Part shown: positions 14,907-23,189 of the stretch, one piece after another
How positions within the stretch are numbered: the stretch's first letter is position 1
How the letters are laid out: every line of letters starts with the position of its first letter
Assembly (NCBI GenBank): GCA_029202385.1
Contig: CP119314.1
Span: forward strand, 312,501-376,500
Origin: Candidatus Sphingomonas phytovorans
Lineage (GTDB): Bacteria > Pseudomonadota > Alphaproteobacteria > Sphingomonadales > Sphingomonadaceae
DNA: 64,000 nt
Reading direction: 5' to 3'
Position numbers and translations under genes: made by a program
The notes under the pieces: model-generated
Database searches by the model: none
Seen by the model: the letters and a program-made list of their open reading frames with translations, nothing else
Told to the model about the DNA's origin: nothing

Positions 14907-15806
14907 CTACTGCGCCTCGGCAAGTACCTCGGCGAGCAGGTGGAAATCCTTTTCGCGGGGCGACGCGCGACGCCAGACAAGCGCGATGCGGCGTGCAGGA
15001 TTCGCGGCGTCCAGTGGCCGCGCCGTCAGTCCGGTATGCTCGAGGATGCCGGCCTTGAGCGCCATTTCCGGCAGCATCGTCACGCCCAGGCCATTGTCGA
15101 CCATCTGGACGATGGTGTGGAGCGAGGTGCCGAGCATCGTCGCCTCGGCGCGCAACTCGGGCCGGTTGCAGGCGGCCAGCGCGTGATCCTTCAGGCAATG
15201 CCCGTCTTCGAGCAGCAGCAGCCGGTCCTCGTCGATATCGTCAGCATGCATCGCACCGGTCGCGCTGCCGATCTCGCCTTCGGGCCCTGCGACGAACAGC
15301 CGGTCCTCGAACAGGAACTGCGACGCGACCTCGCCACAGGCATAGGGCAGGGCGAGCAGCACGCAATCGGTGCGGCCATTGTGCAGGCCCTCGCAGGCGG
15401 CGGCGCTCGGTTCCTCGCGCAGGAACAGTTTCAGGTCGGGATAATCGCGTCGCAACCGGGGCAGGATTCGCGGCAGCATGAAGGGAGCGATCGTCGGGAT
15501 CACGCTCATCCGCATCTCGCCCGACAGGGGGCGTCCGGCGGCGCGGGCGAGGTCGCCCAGTTCCTCCGCCTCGCGCAGCACCCGCCGCGCCTTGTCGGCG
15601 ATTCGGTCGCCCAGCGGCGTGAAGCGGACGACGCGACGGGTGCGTTCCACCAGGGTCACGCCGATCAGCGTTTCAAGTTCGCGGATGCCGGCGGACAGAG
15701 TCGACTGGGTAACGAAGCACGCCTCCGCCGCCCGCCCGAAATGGCCATGGTCCTGTAACGCGACCAGATATTGGAGCTGCTTCAGCGTAGGTAGATAGGT
15801 GGCCAT
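14907..15806 (-). CDS. oxyR: Hydrogen-peroxide sensor, LysR-type regulator OxyR
   Basis: The 299-residue protein has a LysR helix-turn-helix (about 5-65: LKQLQYLVALQDHGHFGRAA and STLSAGIRELE) and an effector domain. Cys204 and Cys213 in GHCLKDHALAAC keep the nine-residue spacing of the redox pair C199-C208 of E. coli OxyR, whose disulfide activates the protein. It is divergent from ahpC (15951) with a 144-bp gap, the usual place from which OxyR controls peroxidase genes, so it most likely activates ahpC-ahpD and represses itself. Confidence 0.93.
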   Translation of the reverse strand: MATYLPTLKQLQYLVALQDHGHFGRAAEACFVTQSTLSAGIRELETLIGVTLVERTRRVVRFTPLGDRIADKARRVLREAEELGDLARAAGRPLSGEMRMSVIPTIAPFMLPRILPRLRRDYPDLKLFLREEPSAAACEGLHNGRTDCVLLALPYACGEVASQFLFEDRLFVAGPEGEIGSATGAMHADDIDEDRLLLLEDGHCLKDHALAACNRPELRAEATMLGTSLHTIVQMVDNGLGVTMLPEMALKAGILEHTGLTARPLDAANPARRIALVWRRASPREKDFHLLAEVLAEAQ

Positions 15807-15950
15807 AATCGCCTCACTCGATCAACGGTGCCTAAATAACCTGTTGGATCGATCAAATGCCAGCCTTATATGCAGCGCAGCACAGACGGCGAATCAATCG
15901 CCGCGTCGCGAGGATGCCGAAGGCCGACCCATTCCTTGAGGAGGCCACCA

Positions 15951-16493
15951 ATGCTTACCGTCGGAGACAAGCTCCCCGAATTCACCGTTCCCGTCCAGCA
16001 GGGCACCGACGCGCTGCCCGCCGGCGAGACGCTCAGCCACGACGCATTTCCTGGCCGCTGGAAGGTCCTGTTCTACTGGCCGAAGGACTTCACCTTCGTC
16101 TGCCCGACCGAGATCGTCGGTTATGCCGCGCTCAAGGACGATTTTGCCGATCGTGACGCCGTGCTGATCGGCGCCTCGACCGATACCGCGCACGTCCATC
16201 TCGCCTGGCGCAAGTCGGATCCGGATCTGGCGGCCGCCGACTTCCCGTGGCTGGCGGACAATGGTGCTGTGCTCGCGTCGAAGCTCGGCATCCTCGATGC
16301 GAACGAGCATGTCGCCTATCGCGCGACCTTCATCATCGACCCGGACAATGTGATCCAGGCGGTGCAGGTCAATGGCCTGAACGTCGGCCGCAACCCGGCC
16401 GAGACGCTCCGCGTGCTCGACGCGCTGCAGACCGACGAGCTCTGCCCGTGCAACTGGAACAAGGGCGATGACGTCCTCCAGGTCGCTGCCTGA
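15951..16493 (+). CDS. ahpC: Alkyl hydroperoxide reductase peroxiredoxin AhpC
   Basis: This 180-residue peroxiredoxin has the peroxidatic Cys51 in FTFVCPTE and Cys165/Cys167 near the C-terminus in ELCPCNW. It reduces H2O2 and organic peroxides and is then recycled by AhpD-type reductants. The ATG at 15951 has a strong Shine-Dalgarno (TTGAGGAGG), so the longer open frame from 15870 is not used. It is divergent from oxyR and followed by ahpD. A terminator-like hairpin (16530-16566) between ahpC and ahpD could lower ahpD expression relative to ahpC. Confidence 0.95.
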   Translation: MLTVGDKLPEFTVPVQQGTDALPAGETLSHDAFPGRWKVLFYWPKDFTFVCPTEIVGYAALKDDFADRDAVLIGASTDTAHVHLAWRKSDPDLAAADFPWLADNGAVLASKLGILDANEHVAYRATFIIDPDNVIQAVQVNGLNVGRNPAETLRVLDALQTDELCPCNWNKGDDVLQVAA

Positions 16494-16500
16494 GAAGATT

Positions 16501-16523
16501 CCCCTCCCGCATTGCGGGAGGGG
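16501..16523. repeat. Short palindromic repeat, copy 1
   Basis: CCCCTCCCGC, ATT, GCGGGAGGGG forms a perfect 10-bp stem eight bases after the ahpC stop. Near-identical palindromes occur at 16584-16605 and 17166-17187, so this is a small dispersed palindromic repeat of REP type. Confidence 0.6.
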
Positions 16524-16529
16524 CTAGGG

Positions 16530-16566
16530 GAGGGCGTGTCCGCAAGCGGCGCGCCCTCTTTTTTTT
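16530..16566 (+). terminator. Rho-independent terminator between ahpC and ahpD
   Basis: GAGGGCG (16530-16536) pairs with CGCCCTC (16552-16558) and is followed by eight T residues (16559-16566). The position 37 bases after the ahpC stop suggests partial termination in an ahpC-ahpD operon, or a separate promoter for ahpD. Confidence 0.75.
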
Positions 16567-16583
16567 GACAGGCCCTCCACCGA

Positions 16584-16605
16584 CCCTTCCCGCAAGCGGG
16601 AGGGG
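16584..16605. repeat. Short palindromic repeat, copy 2
   Basis: CCCTTCCCGC, AA, GCGGGAGGGG is a variant of the palindrome at 16501 with one mismatch in the stem. It lies just before the ahpD start. Confidence 0.55.
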
Positions 16606-16635
16606 CGGAGAAACGAGGGTGAAGAAGGACATGAC

Positions 16636-17157
16636 ATGTCGCTCAAGGAATTTGCGGGCACCTTGCCCGATTTCGCCAAGGATATCCGCCTGAACGTCGG
16701 GTCGCTGCTTAATGAGGCACACCTGCCCGATCAGCAGAAATACGGCCTGCTGCTTACCTGCGCGCACGGCTCGGGCTACAAGCCGCTGGTCGACGCGACC
16801 GAGGCCGAAGTAGCCGGGAAGCTGTCGCTCGAGGCAGCCAATGCGGCGCGCGCGGCTGCGGCGGTGATGGCGATGAACAACGTCTATTACCGGTTCACCC
16901 ATCTGGCCGGAAACCAGGAATACCGCACCATGCCGGCCAAGCTGCGCATGAACGTGATCGGCGCGCCGGGCATCGACAAGGTCGATTTCGAGCTGTTCAG
17001 CCTCGCCGTTTCGGCGATGAACGGCTGCGGCATGTGCATCGACGCGCATGAGAATGTGTTGAAGAAGGCCGGCGCCACCGCCGAGGCGATCCAGACCGCG
17101 GTGCGCATCGGTGCCGTGATGAAGGCAGTCGCGACGGCGCATGCGGCGCTGAACTGA
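16636..17157 (+). CDS. ahpD: Alkylhydroperoxidase AhpD
   Basis: The 173-residue protein has the AhpD fold and the redox motif NGCGMCIDAHE with Cys131, Cys134 and His138. AhpD supplies reducing power to AhpC, in known systems through a lipoyl-dependent chain, and has weak peroxidase activity itself. It lies downstream of ahpC and is probably under OxyR control. Palindromic repeats flank the gene on both sides. Confidence 0.94.
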   Translation: MSLKEFAGTLPDFAKDIRLNVGSLLNEAHLPDQQKYGLLLTCAHGSGYKPLVDATEAEVAGKLSLEAANAARAAAAVMAMNNVYYRFTHLAGNQEYRTMPAKLRMNVIGAPGIDKVDFELFSLAVSAMNGCGMCIDAHENVLKKAGATAEAIQTAVRIGAVMKAVATAHAALN

Positions 17158-17165
17158 GCTCTTTG

Positions 17166-17187
17166 CCCCTCCCGCTTGCGGGAGGGG
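17166..17187. repeat. Short palindromic repeat, copy 3
   Basis: CCCCTCCCGC, TT, GCGGGAGGGG is the third copy of the palindrome, nine bases after the ahpD stop. It lies between the convergent ahpD and TSUP genes and may also end their transcripts. Confidence 0.6.
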
Positions 17188-17205
17188 AGCAGAGGGGGAA
17201 GACTT

Positions 17206-17976
17206 CTACTTCATCACCGCCGACCAGATCGTATAGGCGCTCGTCACCGTCAGCAGCACGCCGACCAGCCCCATCAGCAACCTTGCCGGCACTCTTTTGG
17301 CCAGCAGCCCGCCGAACGGCGCGGCGATCAGCCCGCCGATCAGCAGCCCCACCGTCTGCAGGGTGAACGCCGCGAATCCCATGGTGGCGATGAAGGTGGC
17401 GGAGATCGTCGCGGTAAGGAAGAATTCGGACGTGTTGACCGTGCCGATCGTGCTGCGCGGGCTCGCGCCCTGGACGAGCAGGTTGGAGGTGACGACCGGT
17501 CCCCAGCCGCCGCCGCCCGCCGCATCCAGGAACCCGCCGACCAGCCCGAGGGGTTCGATGATCTTGGGTTCGCGTGGTTCAACCCGGCCGCGCCAGGCGC
17601 GGTACAGCAGGTACAGGCCGATCGAGGCGAGATAGGCCATCACGAACGGCTTCGCGACCGAGGCGTCGAGGTTGCTCAGTACATAGGCGCCGAGCACGCC
17701 GCCGATCACGCCCGGGATCACCAGCCTGCGGAACAGCTTCCAGTTGACGTTCTTGTGAAGGATATGGCTCGTTCCCGACGCGGCGGTGGTGAAGGTTTCC
17801 ACTGCGTGCACGCTGGCCGAGGCGACGGCGGGAGACAGGCCGAGAAAGCTCACCAGCAGCGTATTGTTGATCACGCCGAACGCCATGCCAAGGGCCCCGT
17901 CGATCATCTGCGCGGCAAAGCCGACCGCGATGAAGGGCAGCACTGCCTCAACGGTGGCGAGCGAAATGTCGAACAT
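17206..17976 (-). CDS. TSUP family membrane permease (TauE/SafE type)
   Basis: The 256-residue protein has about seven to eight hydrophobic segments and matches the TauE/SafE family: FAAQMIDGALGMAFGVINN near the N-terminus, GTSHILHKNVNWKLFRRLVIPG and GGFLDAAGGGGWGPVVTSNLL in the middle, with GTVNTSEFF after it. Members move sulfite, sulfoacetate and other small sulfur or organic anions across the inner membrane. cysE (18134) is divergent, which would fit a sulfur role, though the substrate is not known. The start ATG at 17976 begins MFDISLATVEAVLPF. Confidence 0.9.
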   Translation of the reverse strand: MFDISLATVEAVLPFIAVGFAAQMIDGALGMAFGVINNTLLVSFLGLSPAVASASVHAVETFTTAASGTSHILHKNVNWKLFRRLVIPGVIGGVLGAYVLSNLDASVAKPFVMAYLASIGLYLLYRAWRGRVEPREPKIIEPLGLVGGFLDAAGGGGWGPVVTSNLLVQGASPRSTIGTVNTSEFFLTATISATFIATMGFAAFTLQTVGLLIGGLIAAPFGGLLAKRVPARLLMGLVGVLLTVTSAYTIWSAVMK

Positions 17977-18133
17977 CTGGCAAAACTCTCCGCGACCGAT
18001 TTGCGTCGAATTCGCCTGTCTGGTGAAATCCTACAAGCAAGATAGGGTTTATGCGGCGAAAGTTAGCGACCAGCCGGTCCTTTAATTCGCTGGAATGAGC
18101 GCCTAGATATCGCCCCAGAAAAGGGGACGCGAG

Positions 18134-18826
18134 ATGATGGAGCGGATGTTCGCCTATCTCGATTCGATCAAGGCGCGCGATCCCGCGCCGCGGTCTCGGC
18201 TGGAGGTTCTGACCTATCCCGGCGTGTGGGCGCTTGTCTGGCATCGCCTCGCGCACCGACTGTACGGTGCGCGTTTCTATTTCCTCGCGCGGCTGGTAAA
18301 CCATTTCTCCCGCGCCTGGACCGCGATCGACATTCATCCTGGGGCGAAGATCGGCCGCAATTTCTTCATCGACCATGGCTTCGTGGTGATCGGCGAGACG
18401 GCGGAGATCGGCGACAACGTCACCATCTACCAATGCGTCACGCTTGGCGGGACCAGCCCCGACAACGGCGTGGCCGGCAAACGCCACCCGACGATCCTCG
18501 AAGGCGCGATCATCGGGTCGGGCGCCCAGGTGCTCGGTCCGATCACTGTCGGCCGCGGTTCGCGCATCGGCGCCAATGCCGTGGTGACGCGCGATGTGGC
18601 CGAGGGCGCGGTGATGGTCGGCATTCCGGCCCGTGCGACGATGGTCGAGGGTGGGCAGAAGCCACAGGAATTCCTCGCTTATGGCACGCCGTGCAGCGAC
18701 ATGTTCGACCCGCAGACGCAGAAGGTCGAACTGCTTCGCTGCGAGCTGGAGACCATGCGGAAGCGGCTCGACACGCTGCTCGCCGAGTCCGAACCCAAGC
18801 GCAAGAACGTGCGCGACCGTGCCTGA
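18134..18826 (+). CDS. cysE: Serine O-acetyltransferase, EpsC/short CysE type
   Basis: The 230-residue enzyme acetylates L-serine with acetyl-CoA, the first step in cysteine synthesis. After an N-terminal helical part (about 1-60) comes a left-handed beta-helix with hexapeptide repeats: IDIHPGAKIGRNFFIDHGFV, VVIGETAEIGDNVTIYQCVT, LGGTSP. The Asp-His pair in FIDHG contains the catalytic residues. The C-terminal tail (about 185-230) is charged and rich in Lys/Arg/Glu. DUF2794 follows after 21 bases, so the two form an operon. Confidence 0.92.
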   Translation: MMERMFAYLDSIKARDPAPRSRLEVLTYPGVWALVWHRLAHRLYGARFYFLARLVNHFSRAWTAIDIHPGAKIGRNFFIDHGFVVIGETAEIGDNVTIYQCVTLGGTSPDNGVAGKRHPTILEGAIIGSGAQVLGPITVGRGSRIGANAVVTRDVAEGAVMVGIPARATMVEGGQKPQEFLAYGTPCSDMFDPQTQKVELLRCELETMRKRLDTLLAESEPKRKNVRDRA

Positions 18827-18847
18827 CGGCCTGGTGGCGGAGGCCTG

Positions 18848-19192
18848 ATGGGGACGGTAACCCCTTTTCCGCTGCCGCTTGGGCGTGCCGGCCAGGTCGG
18901 CTTCGAACGCCTCGAACTCAACCGCATCCTCGATCTCTATGGCCGGATGGTTTCCGCCGGGCATTGGCGCGACTATGCGATCGAACTTGGCCGCGACGCG
19001 GCGGTGTTCGCCGCCTTTCGCCGCGCGGCGGAACGACCCGAATATCGCATCGAGAAGCACCCGGCCTTGCGCCATCGCCAGGGGATGTGGGCGCTGGTCA
19101 ACGAGGCCGGCGTGGTGCTGAAACGGGGACATGAACTCGCCCCCGTGCTGGCGCCGCTCGAGCGCCGGCTGATGAAGCTCGTCGATCAATAA
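18848..19192 (+). CDS. DUF2794 domain protein
   Basis: The 114-residue protein matches DUF2794, a family common in alphaproteobacteria: FERLELNRILDLYGRMVSAG, HWRDYAIELGRDAAVFAAFR and RPEYRIEKHPALRHRQGMW. Its function is unknown. GGAGG lies five bases before the ATG, and it follows cysE by 21 bp, so it is probably translated from the same message. A terminator follows at 19217-19245. Confidence 0.88.
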   Translation: MGTVTPFPLPLGRAGQVGFERLELNRILDLYGRMVSAGHWRDYAIELGRDAAVFAAFRRAAERPEYRIEKHPALRHRQGMWALVNEAGVVLKRGHELAPVLAPLERRLMKLVDQ

Positions 19193-19216
19193 GGAAAATC
19201 CCTGGCAATAAGCAAA

Positions 19217-19245
19217 CCCCCGGCGACCCGATGGGTGGCCGGGGG
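19217..19245. terminator. Hairpin terminator between convergent genes
   Basis: CCCCCGGC-g-ACCC pairs with GGGT-g-GCCGGGGG around a GAT loop, followed by CAGGTTTT on the plus strand. It lies between the DUF2794 stop (19192) and the stop of the leftward gene (19271). Confidence 0.7.
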
Positions 19246-19270
19246 CAGGTTTTCGCCGGGATGGCTCGTG

Positions 19271-20302
19271 TCAGGCGGGCGACATCGATCCTACCGGCGG
19301 AAGGCGCTCGCTCAGATTGCCCAGCGTGCCGACCACGAGGCGGCGCATCGGGTGCCAGAAGGCCGAGAGCGTCAGGAGCGTCGATCCGATCGCCAGCGCG
19401 GTGAAGGCCCAGGCCAGTTCGACCGCCCCGGCCCTGTAGAACAGCACGTACATCGCGTAGAGCACATAGGCGAGGCTTGAGACGAGCAACGCGCGCCGGT
19501 CGACCGCCAGCGCGACGAAGGCGAAGACGAGATAGAGCGCGAGCACGATTACCGCGAGGTTGAGCGTGATCGTCTCGTTGAACACGCCGAGCATGTGGAA
19601 CACCGGATGCGCGATCAGCGGTGCCGCGGCAAGGTGAAGCCAGAAGGCGACGTCCGAACGGCGGGTGCGGCGCTCCCGGTCCGACACGTCCCACCACATG
19701 GCCAGCGCGAACACCGCGAGGCCACCGACGAACAGGATCGGATAGATGGCATCCTTCGCCGCCGGGATTGCCGCGACGGTCAGCGCAACCGCGACGGCGA
19801 CAAGTGCGGCGGCACCCGCTGCAACGGTGATCGGGACCATGAAGCGCTTCCAGTGAAGCCAGGCTGCGCCCGCTGTAACGAGGCCGATGCCCGCGCCGAT
19901 GATGGCGTTGGTGCGTTCCGAGAGATTGGGATCGATTTCGACCAGCACACCGACAAGCGTGGCGGCGACACCGCCGACGAATGCGATCAGCAACAGGATG
20001 CTGGGCAGGGCCATGCGCCGCTGCCGGGTGAAATATTCGGCGAGACCCCAGGCGGCGATCGCCACCAGGGCGCCTGCGAGGGGTGTCGTGATCGACTGGC
20101 CGATCCACGCAAGCGCAACCAGCACCAGCCCGACAGCGATGGCCACGAAGATATCATTGAACCCGCTCAGGAGCCTGAAATGCTCCTCGTCCACCGCTGG
20201 CGCCGCATGGCTCCTGGCGACGTGATTGCGCAGAGCGCGGGCGGCGTCGCGGGAGATCGCCCCGGCCGCCACCGCGTCGTCGAGATCGCTTTCGCTGTAC
20301 AT
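19271..20302 (-). CDS. Multi-span membrane protein of unknown function (DUF2157-like layout)
   Basis: From ATG 20302 the protein has 343 residues. The first 60 residues are soluble and charged (SESDLDDAVAAGAISRDAAR), resembling the N-terminal segment of DUF2157-type proteins, and about ten transmembrane helices follow. AGGAGGAGAATGCC directly before this ATG fixes the start; the frame from 20353 is longer but begins inside the palindrome at 20335-20370. I recognise no catalytic motif. Its promoter overlaps a set of strong palindromes, so its expression is probably controlled by a dedicated repressor or activator that is not encoded beside it. Confidence 0.75.
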   Translation of the reverse strand: MYSESDLDDAVAAGAISRDAARALRNHVARSHAAPAVDEEHFRLLSGFNDIFVAIAVGLVLVALAWIGQSITTPLAGALVAIAAWGLAEYFTRQRRMALPSILLLIAFVGGVAATLVGVLVEIDPNLSERTNAIIGAGIGLVTAGAAWLHWKRFMVPITVAAGAAALVAVAVALTVAAIPAAKDAIYPILFVGGLAVFALAMWWDVSDRERRTRRSDVAFWLHLAAAPLIAHPVFHMLGVFNETITLNLAVIVLALYLVFAFVALAVDRRALLVSSLAYVLYAMYVLFYRAGAVELAWAFTALAIGSTLLTLSAFWHPMRRLVVGTLGNLSERLPPVGSMSPA

Positions 20303-20334
20303 GGCATTCTCCTCCTGTCGGGGAAGAATACCAT

Positions 20335-20370
20335 CAGTGTATTGTAATGACAATACACTGATACAGTGTC
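20335..20370. promoter_or_regulatory. Nested palindromes at the promoter of the 19271-20302 gene
   Basis: CAGTGTATTGT (20335-20345) and ACAATACACTG (20350-20360) form a perfect 11-bp inverted repeat with a 4-bp spacer. A third half, ACAGTGT (20363-20369), pairs again with ACACTG (20355-20360). This gives three CAGTGT-type half-sites in 36 bp, ending at the stop of the SDR gene. The layout is that of an operator for a dimeric or tetrameric regulator, for instance of the GntR class. Confidence 0.5.
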
Positions 20371-21268
20371 AGCCGCCCTGCAGTTTTTTCAGGATCGACA
20401 TTGCCTGTTCGGCGCCTGACTGGGGGGTCATCTCGCCGGCGCGGTCGACGATCTCGTTCCAGTGCGCTGCGATACCTTCAGGGCTCAGTTCGTCACCCGT
20501 CAGCAGCTTGCCCTGGGTCAGGGTAACATAGGCCGCCTGGAATACGCCGGCCCCGGCGCCGACGATCATGTTGGTCGGCGCATCCTCGGACACGAGGTAG
20601 AGGGCGGCGGGCACGACCTTCTCCGGCGCGAAGGCCTGGAACGCTTCGGGCGGGAACAGGTCCTCGGTCATGCGCGTGCCCGCGGTCGGGGCGATGGTGT
20701 TGACCTTGATGTTGTTCTTCGCGCCCTCGAGATAGAGCGTCTTGGCAAAGCCGGCGAGACCCAGCTTGGCGGCGCCGTAGTTGGTCTGGCCGAAATTGCC
20801 GTACAGGCCGGTCGAGGATGCGGTCATCAGGATGCGGCCGTAATTCTGTTCGCGCATCGTCTCCCACACTGCCTTGGTGACGTTAGCTGATCCGATCAGG
20901 TGGACATCGACCACGAATTTGAAATCGGCCGGCTCCATCTTGGAGAAGCTCTTGTCGCGCAGCACGCCGGCATTGTTGATGAGGACGTGGACGCCGCCCC
21001 ATTTCGCCTTCGCCTTGGCGACGAGTTCGACCATATGCTCATATTCGGTGACGCTGCCGCCATCGGACATCGCCTCGCCGCCGGCCGCCTCGATTTCTTC
21101 CACGACCTTCAGCGCGGCGTCGGAATGGCCGGTGCCGTCGCGCGAGCCGCCGAGATCGTTGACGACGACTTTGGCACCGCGCTTCGCCAGTTCGAGCGCA
21201 TAGGCGCGGCCGAGGCCCCCGCCTGCGCCGGTGACGATTGCGACGCGGTCCTTGAAACTGATGGTCAT
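20369..21268 (-). CDS. Short-chain dehydrogenase/reductase, multifunctional-enzyme type
   Basis: The 299-residue NAD(P)-dependent oxidoreductase has the cofactor loop TGAGGGLGRA (13-22), NNAG (98-101), a catalytic Ser near 151, and Tyr164 and Lys168 in YGAAK. The stretch VVVNDLGGSRDGTGHSDAA resembles the dehydrogenase domain of peroxisomal multifunctional enzyme 2 and its bacterial relatives, which oxidise 3-hydroxyacyl-CoA or steroid substrates. The C-terminal 60 residues beyond the SDR core also fit that group. The exact substrate is unknown. It is a single gene, with the operator-like palindromes directly after it. Confidence 0.88.
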   Translation of the reverse strand: MTISFKDRVAIVTGAGGGLGRAYALELAKRGAKVVVNDLGGSRDGTGHSDAALKVVEEIEAAGGEAMSDGGSVTEYEHMVELVAKAKAKWGGVHVLINNAGVLRDKSFSKMEPADFKFVVDVHLIGSANVTKAVWETMREQNYGRILMTASSTGLYGNFGQTNYGAAKLGLAGFAKTLYLEGAKNNIKVNTIAPTAGTRMTEDLFPPEAFQAFAPEKVVPAALYLVSEDAPTNMIVGAGAGVFQAAYVTLTQGKLLTGDELSPEGIAAHWNEIVDRAGEMTPQSGAEQAMSILKKLQGG

Positions 21269-21374
21269 GCGGGCGCTCCCAAAGATGATGGAGCGCTTCC
21301 TATTCTATCGCGCCGTCAAGGCAAGAGCGCTGGGTAGGAGAAGGGCGGGCGCTCCCGGTCGCCCGCCAGTCATC

Positions 21375-21653
21375 CTAGCGTCCGCCGCGCTGCATGCACT
21401 TGTCGAACTGGCCGCGCTTGCAGATCGGATAGTGCGCCAGCGCCGGGGGCGGGGGGAATGCCTGGTCCGGCGATGGCGCCTGGACGAAGACCGGCTTCAC
21501 GCCGGGCTGGGGCGTGCCCGACAACGCTGGTTGGGAGGGTTGATAGCCGCCGACCGGATCTGCCGCGGTCGTGGATGTCGTCTGCGACGTGGACATATCC
21601 TGCGCCATTGCCGGCGTCGCGACCGCCAGTGCGGCCAAGAGGATCAACTTCAT
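21375..21653 (-). CDS. Small secreted proline-rich protein (92 aa)
   Basis: From ATG 21653 the protein starts MKLILLAALAVATPAMAQ, a clear signal peptide cleaved after AMAQ or AMA. The mature 75 residues are rich in Thr, Ser, Pro and Gln and end with two cysteines in YPICKRGQFDKCMQRGG, suggesting a disulfide in the periplasm. CGGAGTC and GGAGACTCC precede the ATG. I recognise no domain. It lies between the SDR and phoB genes, all leftward, with gaps of about 100 bp, so co-transcription is uncertain. Confidence 0.75.
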   Translation of the reverse strand: MKLILLAALAVATPAMAQDMSTSQTTSTTAADPVGGYQPSQPALSGTPQPGVKPVFVQAPSPDQAFPPPPALAHYPICKRGQFDKCMQRGGR

Positions 21654-21779
21654 CGGAGTCTCCTGCTTTTCACGCGCAGGCTTTCGCCGCGCCCACCCCA
21701 AACGCGCGGGTGGGCGCATGGCTCCCTCGTTTCGCAGACGATTCTTTTTTCTCCTCCCCGTGGGGAGGAGAAGGAGCGG

Positions 21780-22472
21780 TCAGGCTCCCGAATCCAGCGC
21801 GTAACCGGCTGAGCGCACCGTGCGGATGATGTCCGGCCGGTTGGTCCCGTTGATCGCCTTGCGCAGCCGCCGGATGTGCACGTCGACGGTGCGGGATTCG
21901 ATGTCCGAATCATGCCCCCATACCGCGTCGAGCAACCGCTCGCGCGAGAACACCCAGCCGGGATGCTCGAGGAAATGCTTGAGCAGGCGGAACTCGGTCG
22001 GGCCGAGCGGCACGACCTCGCCCGCGCGGCGAACCTTGTGGCCGACCGTGTCCATCTCGACATCGCCATAAGTGAGCTGTTCGCCGGCCAGCGCCGGCCG
22101 AACGCGGCGTAGCACCGCGCCGACCCGTGCCACCAGTTCGCGGGGCGAGAAGGGCTTGGTCACATAATCGTCAGCGCCGGTTTCGAGACCGCGCACCCGG
22201 TCTTCTTCCTCACCGCGCGCGGTGAGCATGATGATCGGCACGTTCGCCGTCTCGGGCATGCGGCGCAGGCGGCGGCACACTTCGATCCCCGACAGCCCCT
22301 CTACCATCCAGTCGAGCAGCACGATATCGGGGGTCTGTTCCTTGGCGAGCAACAGGGCTTCCTCGCCGTCCGGGGTCTGCTTGACCTCGAAATCCTCGCG
22401 TTTGAAATGATAGACGAGCAGTTCGGCAAGTGCCGCATCGTCTTCAACCAGCAGCATTTTAGCCCGGGCCAT
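21780..22472 (-). CDS. phoB: Phosphate regulon response regulator PhoB
   Basis: The 230-residue regulator has a receiver domain (about 1-120: LLVEDDAALAELL, phosphoacceptor Asp in IVLLDWM, Lys in VTKPFSP) and a winged-helix DNA-binding domain of OmpR/PhoB type (about 130-228: LGPTEFRLLKHFLEHPGWVF, SRTVDVHIRRLRKAI). It binds Pho boxes when phosphorylated by PhoR. AAGGAGCAAG precedes the ATG at 22472; the longer frame to 22544 is discarded. It is the last gene of the phoR-pstSCAB-phoU-phoB series, 13 bp after phoU. Confidence 0.96.
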   Translation of the reverse strand: MARAKMLLVEDDAALAELLVYHFKREDFEVKQTPDGEEALLLAKEQTPDIVLLDWMVEGLSGIEVCRRLRRMPETANVPIIMLTARGEEEDRVRGLETGADDYVTKPFSPRELVARVGAVLRRVRPALAGEQLTYGDVEMDTVGHKVRRAGEVVPLGPTEFRLLKHFLEHPGWVFSRERLLDAVWGHDSDIESRTVDVHIRRLRKAINGTNRPDIIRTVRSAGYALDSGA

Positions 22473-22485
22473 CGGTCTTGCTCCT

Positions 22486-23172
22486 TCAGATCGTTTCGAT
22501 CGCCGCGCGGTCACGCTCGGCCATGTGCGTGCCGGTTGCGGCATAATACACCATCTCGGCGACGTTGGTCGCGTGGTCGCCGACTCGTTCCAGGTTCTTC
22601 GCGATGAACAACAGGTGCGCGACCTGGCCGATCGTCTTGGGATTCTCCATCATATGAGTGACGAGAACCCGGAACAGGCTGTTGTAGAAATCGTCCACCG
22701 CCTTGTCGCGCTCGCACACCGACACCGCTGCATCGGCATCGCGCGCGGCGAAGGCATCGAGAACGTCATGGACCAGAGCAGCGGCCAGCGTCGCCATTGC
22801 CGGCAGCACCGACAGGGGCTCGATATCGCCATGGCTGTCGATCAGCGGCACGCGCTTCGCGATGTTCTTGGCATAATCCCCGATCCGCTCGACCACGCCC
22901 GCGATCTTGAGTGCCGCGACCACCTCGCGCAGGTCGACCGCCATCGGCGCCCGAAGCGCGATGATGCGCACGGCAAGCTGTTCCACCCGCATCTCAAGCG
23001 CGTCGATCTTCTTGTCGTCGGCGACGATCCGGGCGGCAGCTTCCAGGTCGTGCCGTTGCAGCGCCTGGATCGCAGCGCCGATCGCCTGCTCGGCCAGCCC
23101 GCCCATCTCGGCGATCAGGCCGCGCAGCTCGCCGATATCGTCGTCGAATGCCTTTACCGTATGTTCGCTCAC
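22486..23172 (-). CDS. phoU: Phosphate signalling regulator PhoU
   Basis: From a GTG at 23172 the protein has 228 residues, the standard PhoU length, with two three-helix repeats. The conserved metal-binding motifs appear as VVERIGDYAKNIAKR in the first repeat and LERVGDHATNVAEMV in the second. PhoU links the PstSCAB transporter state to PhoR and keeps the Pho regulon off when phosphate is plentiful. It follows pstB by 17 bp. The open frame extends upstream to 23547 antisense to pstB; no ATG lies near the conserved start, so GTG is chosen. Confidence 0.93.
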   Translation of the reverse strand: MSEHTVKAFDDDIGELRGLIAEMGGLAEQAIGAAIQALQRHDLEAAARIVADDKKIDALEMRVEQLAVRIIALRAPMAVDLREVVAALKIAGVVERIGDYAKNIAKRVPLIDSHGDIEPLSVLPAMATLAAALVHDVLDAFAARDADAAVSVCERDKAVDDFYNSLFRVLVTHMMENPKTIGQVAHLLFIAKNLERVGDHATNVAEMVYYAATGTHMAERDRAAIETI

Positions 23173-23189
23173 TGCATCTGTCCCGTGGC

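Noticed and set aside
15813..15860. Possible OxyR-type tandem repeat between oxyR and ahpC
   Set aside because: I could not align it convincingly to an ATAG-type four-element OxyR site; only imperfect GATCAAC/GTTGGATC arms are visible.
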